A DNA stretch of 64,000 nt from Actinoplanes utahensis (GTDB lineage: Bacteria; Actinomycetota; Actinomycetes; Mycobacteriales; Micromonosporaceae): NCBI RefSeq assembly GCF_016862455.1, contig NZ_BOMZ01000062.1:54513-118512 (forward strand), in the 5' to 3' direction. The position numbers and the translations under genes were made by a program. Every line of letters starts with the position of its first letter. The first letter of the stretch is position 1. The notes below the pieces were generated by a model that saw nothing but the letters and a program-made list of their open reading frames with translations, searched no databases and was not told the DNA's origin. This document shows, in pieces, positions 59,295 to 64,000 of this stretch.

Positions 59295-59993
59295 TCAACT
59301 CCGTTCGGCGCGGCCGCCGGCTCCCCCGGCCGGGAGTGCGGCGACGGCGGCGAGCAGCACGTCGAGACCCCGGTGGAACAGCACGTCATCGGGCCAGCGG
59401 GCGTCATCGAGGTGGCCGGATCCGGCGAGCGTCGGATAGGCGTCCGGTGCGGCGGTGATGTGCCGGCGGGCCGTCGCCCGATCGGATGTGTCGCCACTGC
59501 GCCGCCATGCGGTCTCGGTGACCGCCGCGCCGATGACATAGTCGGCGAGCATCCGGGTCGCGATCGCCAGTGCCTCGCCGTCCAGTCCGCCCCGAACCAG
59601 CGCCGACTGCAGGAACTCCGTGCGCGCGAGCACCTGGGGACCGAGCATCGGCCGGCCGATCAGAGCGGCCGCCCACGGGTGCGCCAGCATCGCCGCTCGC
59701 CAGCCGATGATGAGCGTCCGCACGTCAGCCGCCCAGTCCGGTCCCGGCTCGGGCACCGGCACCTCGCCGAAGATCTCGTCAACCGCAAGATCGAGCACAT
59801 CCTCTTTGGTACGGACATGCCAGTACAGTGCCGTCGACGTCACCCCGAGCGCCTGCGCGATCCGTCGCATGGTGAGCGCGTCGGAGCCGTCGGCGTCGAG
59901 CAGAGTCACGGCCGCGCCGACGATGAGCGGCCGGTTGAGTTGAGGTGCACGTCGCGGGCGGTTCTCGTCCTCGCGCAGCCATATGGAATCCAC
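59295..59993 (-). CDS. TetR-family repressor
   Basis: 232 residues. The helix-turn-helix is IVGAAVTLLDADGSDALTMRRIAQALGVTSTALYWHVRTKEDVLDLAVDEIFGEV, typical of the TetR class with the TetR_C ligand domain. The rest is helical with RMLADYVIGAAVTETAW near residue 145. GTG 59993 follows TAGAAT by six bases, so the message may be leaderless. It is divergent from a small gene at 60052 with a 13-bp palindrome in the gap, pointing to autoregulation and control of that gene. Confidence 0.88.
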   Translation of the reverse strand: MDSIWLREDENRPRRAPQLNRPLIVGAAVTLLDADGSDALTMRRIAQALGVTSTALYWHVRTKEDVLDLAVDEIFGEVPVPEPGPDWAADVRTLIIGWRAAMLAHPWAAALIGRPMLGPQVLARTEFLQSALVRGGLDGEALAIATRMLADYVIGAAVTETAWRRSGDTSDRATARRHITAAPDAYPTLAGSGHLDDARWPDDVLFHRGLDVLLAAVAALPAGGAGGRAERS

Positions 59994-60008
59994 TCTGCCA
60001 TTCTAAGG

Positions 60009-60021
60009 TTAACGTTGGTAA
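60009..60021. promoter_or_regulatory. Candidate TetR operator
   Basis: TTAACGTTGGTAA is symmetric at the outer positions (TTAnCnnnGnTAA) and lies between the divergent TetR and small-protein genes, 15 bases from the TetR start. Confidence 0.4.
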
Positions 60022-60051
60022 GTTGGTTTATCGGTGTTCAAGGAGGCCTTG

Positions 60052-60279
60052 ATGCCCCTCATGCGCATCCAGCTGGAGAGTGATCGCAAGACCGCCCGCC
60101 GGGTCACCGAGTTGCACCTGTCCGGGCATGCGCACCGCGAGTCGGTGGACGCCGCCCGCGACGCGGTCTGGCGCCATGGCCGCACCCCGGCCGGCGAGCC
60201 CGTCTTCGTCGGCGTCACCAACGGTGAACCCGTCCGCCTGCTCTACGACGTAGCCGTCTACCTCGACACCACCTCCTGA
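60052..60279 (+). CDS. Small hypothetical protein of 75 residues
   Basis: ATG 60052 with AAGGAGG five bases upstream. The product is soluble, with a helical head (RIQLESDRKTARRVTELHLSG), a middle AARDAVWRHGRTPAGEPVFV and a last strand LLYDVAVYLDTTS. No family is recognised. The shared promoter region with the TetR gene makes it a probable target of that repressor. G-rich repeats follow its stop. Confidence 0.6.
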   Translation: MPLMRIQLESDRKTARRVTELHLSGHAHRESVDAARDAVWRHGRTPAGEPVFVGVTNGEPVRLLYDVAVYLDTTS

Positions 60280-60296
60280 ACCTTCACGCTGATCCC

Positions 60297-60338
60297 GGGT
60301 GCGGGTGCGGGTGCGGGTGCGGGTGCCGGTGCCGGTGC
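60297..60338. repeat. GGGTGC hexamer tandem repeat
   Basis: Five perfect GGGTGC copies (60297-60326) followed by two CGGTGC variants. It is a simple G-rich microsatellite in the intergenic region after the small gene. Confidence 0.9.
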
Positions 60339-60381
60339 GGGAACGTCCGGTGGCAGGGTCAGCCACACAGCCTGTCCAGGC

Positions 60382-60444
60382 GGGTGTCCGGTAACCGGGT
60401 GCGGGTGTCCGGTATCCGGGTGCGGGTGTCCGGTATCCGGGTGC
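60382..60444. repeat. Three tandem copies of a 21-bp unit with internal palindrome
   Basis: Units start at 60382, 60403 and 60424. Each contains CCGGTAACCGG or CCGGTATCCGG, a palindrome that could form cruciforms or hairpins. The array lies 30 bases from the stop of the response-regulator gene and may help end its transcript. Confidence 0.85.
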
Positions 60445-60474
60445 GGCCGGCCGGCGGGGAGGTGGCCGCCCCGG

Positions 60475-61152
60475 CTATCCGAAGCCCGCAGCCGTCGCGG
60501 TCGACGGGAGCACCAGGCCGGTGCGGTAGGCGACGATGACCAGTTGGACGCGATCCCGGGCGGCCAGCTTGATCATCAGACGGCCGACGTAGCTCTTCAC
60601 CGTGGGCATCGTGATGTGCATGCGGTCGGCGATCTCGGCGTTGGTGGCGCCCAGACCGACCATGGTCAGGACCGCACGCTCCCGTTCGGTGAGCCCGTCC
60701 AGGTCGGGGGAGGGGCCGGACGGCTCCGGCCGGCTCACCACCATCCGGATCAGGCGGCTGGTGACGCTCGGGGCGATCAGCGCCTCCCCGGCCGCGACGA
60801 CCCGGATCCCGGCCACGATCTCGTCGAGTGACATCTCCTTGACGAGGAATCCGGAGGCGCCCGCCTGCAGGGCGCCATAAACGTACTCATCCTCGGGGAA
60901 CGTCGTCAGAACGATGATCCGGGGAGCTCCGCTCTCGGCGGTGATGCGCCGGGTCGCCTCGATGCCGTCCATCTCGGGCATCCGGATGTCCATCAGGACG
61001 ACGTCCGGCTGAAGCTCCCGGGTGAGGCGCACGGCCTCCGTCCCGGTCGCGGCCTCGCCGACCACCTCGATGTCGTCGGTCTCGGTGAGCACGGTCTGCA
61101 GGGCGGTGCGGACCAGCGCGTGATCGTCGGCGAGAAGGACCCGGACCGTCAT
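60475..61152 (-). CDS. NarL/FixJ-type response regulator
   Basis: 225 residues. The receiver has the acidic pair in VLLADDHALVRTAL, the phosphorylated Asp in VVLMDIRMPEMDGIEATR, a Thr in IIVLTTFPEDEYV and the Lys in GFLVKEMSLDEIV. The C-terminal LuxR-type helix-turn-helix is LTERERAVLTMVGLGATNAEIADRMHITMPTVKSYVGRLMIKLAARDRVQLVIVAY. Its ATG overlaps the kinase stop by four bases, so the two are one operon. The divergent ABC exporter is the likely target. Confidence 0.93.
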   Translation of the reverse strand: MTVRVLLADDHALVRTALQTVLTETDDIEVVGEAATGTEAVRLTRELQPDVVLMDIRMPEMDGIEATRRITAESGAPRIIVLTTFPEDEYVYGALQAGASGFLVKEMSLDEIVAGIRVVAAGEALIAPSVTSRLIRMVVSRPEPSGPSPDLDGLTERERAVLTMVGLGATNAEIADRMHITMPTVKSYVGRLMIKLAARDRVQLVIVAYRTGLVLPSTATAAGFG

Positions 61153-62357
61153 TCGGCCGCCTCCCCCGGCTCGACGGGCAGACGGGCGGCGACCCGGAAG
61201 CCGCCCTCGTCGCGGCTGCCGGCACTCATCGTCCCGTGCAGGAGGGAGACACGCTCGTGGAGACCGAGGAGACCGTAACCGCTGCCACCCGCATCGTCGC
61301 GGCCGCGTAGCCCGTGGAAGCCCTTGCCGTCGTCGACGATCTCGATCCGCACGCCGTCCGGAAGGTAGGCGAAGGTGATGTCGCAAGTGCGGGCGTCGGC
61401 ATGGCGTAGCACGTTGGTCAGTGACTCCTGAACGATGCGGAAAGCGGACAACTCCACGTCAGCGGGCAGCGGGCGGCGCCGGCCCTCCCAGCGGACGCCG
61501 ATCTGCAGGCCGGAGTCCCCGGCCGTCGTGACCAGGTCGCCGATGTCGGCGAGCGTGGGCGCGGGACGCAACGGCGCGGCCTCCTCCTGTGGCAGCCGGA
61601 GGCCGTCGAGCATCCGCCGCAGGCCGGTGAGGGTGTCGCGGCTGGTGCTCTCGATGGCCCGCAACGCCTCGCGCGCCTTCTCCGGGCGGGTGTCGATGAC
61701 CCGGGCCGCGGCCCCGGCCTGCAAAGCGATGACGCCCACGCTGTGCGCGACCTGGTCGTGCAGCTCCCGGGAGATCCGCAGCCGCTCGGCCACGACGGCC
61801 TGCTCGGCGGTCTGCGCGCTGAGCCGGCGAGCATAGTCACGGGCCTGGCGGATGGAATAGCCGAGGAGTACCGCGATCACGATCGGCAGAAGCACGTAGG
61901 CGATCCAGAGGGTCCAGCGCAGGGGCAGCCCGGCTGGTAGCGCGGTCGCCGGGATCACGGCGACGATCGGGACCAGGCCGACCGCCCAGGTCCACGGTGG
62001 TCGGGTGACGACCAGGAAACCCAGCACGATGTCGGCGGCCACGAGGAACTGGGCGAGCAACTCGTCCTCCTCGTTGGCCAGGCCCTCCCTGCCGACGGCC
62101 AGAAGGAGCACGGCCGGGGTGACGGCCAGCAGATAGAGAGCGACGAGCGGCCGGGAACGGATCAGCCGGCACGCCACGGCGGCGCCCGCGATCGCCAGCA
62201 CGACGAGCGCCCAGCGCCACACCGGACGCTCCGGGAGACCGCCCGGCATGAAAGGCAGACCGGTGTATCCCCGCAGGGCGGTGAAGGCGGCAAGTCCCCA
62301 CGACAGCGCCACCCAGACGGGAAGCGGCAGCAGTCGGAACCAGGGCTTGTCAGACAT
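61149..62357 (-). CDS. NarL-type sensor histidine kinase
   Basis: 402 residues from ATG 62357; the open frame 12 codons upstream is not needed. Four to five membrane helices (to about residue 165) have almost no outer loops, so the signal is probably sensed within the membrane. Then come the HisKA_3 helix RISRELHDQVAHSVGVIALQAGAAARV with phospho-acceptor His, an N box ESLTNVLRHADA, G1 EIVDDGKGF and G2 GSGYGLLGLHERV. It phosphorylates the response regulator encoded downstream. TACGAT lies just before the start, suggesting leaderless expression. Confidence 0.93.
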   Translation of the reverse strand: MSDKPWFRLLPLPVWVALSWGLAAFTALRGYTGLPFMPGGLPERPVWRWALVVLAIAGAAVACRLIRSRPLVALYLLAVTPAVLLLAVGREGLANEEDELLAQFLVAADIVLGFLVVTRPPWTWAVGLVPIVAVIPATALPAGLPLRWTLWIAYVLLPIVIAVLLGYSIRQARDYARRLSAQTAEQAVVAERLRISRELHDQVAHSVGVIALQAGAAARVIDTRPEKAREALRAIESTSRDTLTGLRRMLDGLRLPQEEAAPLRPAPTLADIGDLVTTAGDSGLQIGVRWEGRRRPLPADVELSAFRIVQESLTNVLRHADARTCDITFAYLPDGVRIEIVDDGKGFHGLRGRDDAGGSGYGLLGLHERVSLLHGTMSAGSRDEGGFRVAARLPVEPGEAAE

Positions 62358-62481
62358 GTGGCCGATCGTATCGACGTGGCTCGACGGCGACATCGGCCCA
62401 CGGTATGCCTACCACGGTCTATGGCCGAGGGGTACCACGGTCCGATGACGGCGCGGGGCCGCCCGGGCCAGGGTTGTCGGC

Positions 62482-63207
62482 ATGATTCACGTCGACCAGC
62501 TGGTCAAGCGATACGGCTCCACCACCGCGGTGGCGGGGCTCTCCTTCACCGCCCGGCCGGGCCGGGTCACCGGTTTCCTCGGTCCGAACGGCGCGGGCAA
62601 GACGACCACCCTCCGAGTGCTGCTCGGGCTGGATTCGCCGACCAGCGGCAGCGCCACCATCGACGGCGTCCGGTTCGGCGCCCACCGGCGCGGCCTGCGG
62701 CATGCCGGCGCGCTGCTCGACGCCCAGCAGGCGCATCCGGGGCGCACCGCGGCGGTGCACCTGACGGCGCTGGCGCTCAGTAACGGTCTGCCGCGTCGGC
62801 GGGTCGACGAGGTCCTCGGTGAGACCGGGCTGTCCGGGGTGGCCGGGCGCCGCGTCGGCACGTTCTCGCTGGGCATGCGCCAGCGGCTCGGGGTGGCCAC
62901 CGCGCTGCTCGGTGATCCACCGGTGCTGATCTTCGACGAGCCGGTCAACGGGATGGACCCCGAGGGGGTGCGCTGGGCGCGGGGGCTGTTCCGTCGGCTG
63001 GCCGCCGAGGGCCGCACGGTGTTCCTCTCCAGCCACCTGATCGGCGAGATGGCGGCGACGGCGGACGAGATCGTCGTCATCGGGCAGGGTCGCCTGCTCG
63101 CCGCCGCCCCGGTCGCCGAGCTGGCCGGCCCCGGCGGCTCCCTGGAGGAGGCGTTCTTCGCGCTGACCGCCGACAGCGTCGACTACCGCGCCGGAGGTGC
63201 GCGATGA
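62482..63207 (+). CDS. ABC-2 type transporter ATP-binding protein
   Basis: 241 residues. Walker A is GPNGAGKTT, the Q loop region is GALLDAQQAHP, the signature FSLGMRQRL, Walker B VLIFDEPVNGMD and the switch LSSHL. This is the layout of drug- or lantibiotic-type exporters. It is divergent from the two-component operon and overlaps the permease gene by four bases (ATGA). The pattern of kinase, regulator and adjacent ABC exporter suggests a detoxification or envelope-stress module. Confidence 0.95.
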   Translation: MIHVDQLVKRYGSTTAVAGLSFTARPGRVTGFLGPNGAGKTTTLRVLLGLDSPTSGSATIDGVRFGAHRRGLRHAGALLDAQQAHPGRTAAVHLTALALSNGLPRRRVDEVLGETGLSGVAGRRVGTFSLGMRQRLGVATALLGDPPVLIFDEPVNGMDPEGVRWARGLFRRLAAEGRTVFLSSHLIGEMAATADEIVVIGQGRLLAAAPVAELAGPGGSLEEAFFALTADSVDYRAGGAR

Positions 63208-63272
63208 CCGGCCTGATCACCGCGGAACAGCGTCGGCTGCAGACCCGGAGGTGGCCGATGACCGGCCTGATC
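63191..63272. repeat. Duplicated 28-bp translation-initiation segment
   Basis: 63191-63218 and 63245-63272 match at 26 of 28 positions and both contain GGAGGTG plus ATGACCGGCCTGATC. The copies are 54 bp (18 codons) apart, so both ATGs are in frame with the permease. Confidence 0.9.
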
Positions 63273-63947
63273 GCGTCGGAATGGCTCAAGATCCGCTCGC
63301 TGCGGTCGTCGTGGTGGACCCTCGGCCTCACTGCCGCAGCGGTTGTCGCCGCATCGGCGATCGACGGTGACGACGCGTTCCCGCTCGCCGGATATCTGGT
63401 GCTGATCGTGGCGGCCGCCGGTTCGGGTGCCTCGGCGATGGTCGGGGAGTACAGCAGCGGCCTGATCCGGGCGACAGCGGTCGCCGTCCCGGCGCGTTCC
63501 GAGGTGGTGCTGGCCAAAGCCGTGGTGGTCGCCGCCCTGTGGACGGTGGTCAGCACGGCGATCGCGGCCGCCTCCTACACCGTCGCGACCCCGGCTGACC
63601 CGGTCGGGGCCGCCGAGATGTTCGGGGCGATCCTGGTCGGGCCGGCGTGCGCCCTCGTCGGTCTCGGGCTCGCGGTGCTGTTGCGCCATGCCGGCGTGGC
63701 CTACGTGACCGGCATCCTCCTCCTGGTGGCGGCGCCGCAACTGCTCACCGGCGACCATCCGGTGACCAGGGCGATCCACCACGCCATGATCGTCCCCGGC
63801 TGGCAGCGGCTCACCCTGGCCTACGGCTCACCGGAATCGGTCGGCGACCTCTACCCCACGCCGACCGCGGCCTGGCTGGCCTACCTGCTCTGGCCGCTGG
63901 CCGTGCTCGCCATCGCGAGCCTGGTCCACCGCCGCCGCGATGTCTGA
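63204..63947 (+). CDS. ABC-2 type transporter permease
   Basis: 247 residues from ATG 63204, or 229 from ATG 63258. Both starts have their own ribosome site owing to the duplicated segment. The second gives the normal family start MTGLIASEWLKIRSLRSSWWTL. Six membrane helices follow (AAAVVAASAI, YLVLIVAAAGSGASAMVGEY, VVVAALWTVVSTAIAAASY, MFGAILVGPACALVGLGLAVLL, GILLLVAAPQLL, LAYLLWPLAVLAIASLV). It pairs with the ATPase encoded just upstream. The last 50 bases of the window hold the start of nothing recognisable. Confidence 0.9.
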   Translation: MTGLITAEQRRLQTRRWPMTGLIASEWLKIRSLRSSWWTLGLTAAAVVAASAIDGDDAFPLAGYLVLIVAAAGSGASAMVGEYSSGLIRATAVAVPARSEVVLAKAVVVAALWTVVSTAIAAASYTVATPADPVGAAEMFGAILVGPACALVGLGLAVLLRHAGVAYVTGILLLVAAPQLLTGDHPVTRAIHHAMIVPGWQRLTLAYGSPESVGDLYPTPTAAWLAYLLWPLAVLAIASLVHRRRDV

Positions 63948-64000
63948 CCCGATCATCACCGGCGGGTGCGTCGACGCCCCGGCACGGCCCGTCCGGACAA

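Overview
The window is about 71-73% G+C by eye. It has strongly GC-biased third codon positions, many GTG and TTG starts, several apparently leaderless starts, and gene families typical of Micromonosporaceae (FxSxx-COOH peptides, MptB-like mannosyltransferase, BTAD and STAND regulators). It is best read as chromosomal DNA of an actinomycete, probably Actinoplanes or a close relative. No rRNA, tRNA or CRISPR array was seen.

Layout. (1) 1-7.9 kb is a decayed, accessory-looking stretch: a cut-off 2Fe-2S protein, a divergent membrane protein, several frameshifted genes, a sigma-factor remnant broken by an internally deleted IS256-family element, a DUF4259-like gene, a small secreted Cys protein and a histidine-kinase remnant. 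(2) 8.2-11.3 kb is ileS. (3) 11.4-20.5 kb is a ribosomal-peptide locus of the FxSxx-COOH type: precursor fxsA, radical SAM/SPASM maturase fxsB and a separate HExxH peptide beta-hydroxylase, flanked by two large NB-ARC/TPR proteins. Both promoter regions carry helically phased GTCAG/CTGAC pentamers. (4) 20.6-33.3 kb is a Wzx/Wzy polysaccharide cluster. Ten overlapping minus-strand genes (chain-length/kinase-like protein, TylF-type methyltransferase, split transketolase, two DegT aminotransferases, GT2, GNAT-phosphoglycosyltransferase fusion, flippase, polymerase) run away from a divergent 4,6-dehydratase. This set could make, acylate, transfer, flip and polymerise an amino-sugar repeat unit. 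(5) 33.3-38.3 kb holds a hairpin and five 17-bp tandem repeats, then a 1606-residue DUF4011-helicase-nuclease protein resembling an antiphage factor.

(6) 38.4-55.7 kb is mixed housekeeping and regulation: LysE and LysR, a STAS protein, MptB-like enzyme, methyltransferase, HIBADH-like dehydrogenase, EamA with a divergent LysR, a stand-alone S74 tail-fibre chaperone, a regulator with C-terminal BTAD, a MarR/azoreductase pair sharing two operator palindromes, a LysR/DapA-like pair, a gutted adenylate-forming ligase and two unrecognised proteins. (7) 55.9-63.9 kb has an EspI/ParA-like ATPase with an upstream partner, a phosphotransferase carrying in-frame repeats, a TetR regulator with an operator, a small protein, G-rich repeats, and a NarL-type two-component system divergent from an ABC exporter.

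Functions are assigned from recognisable motifs and family knowledge only. Where single-base frameshifts are claimed, assembly error and true decay cannot be separated from the sequence alone.
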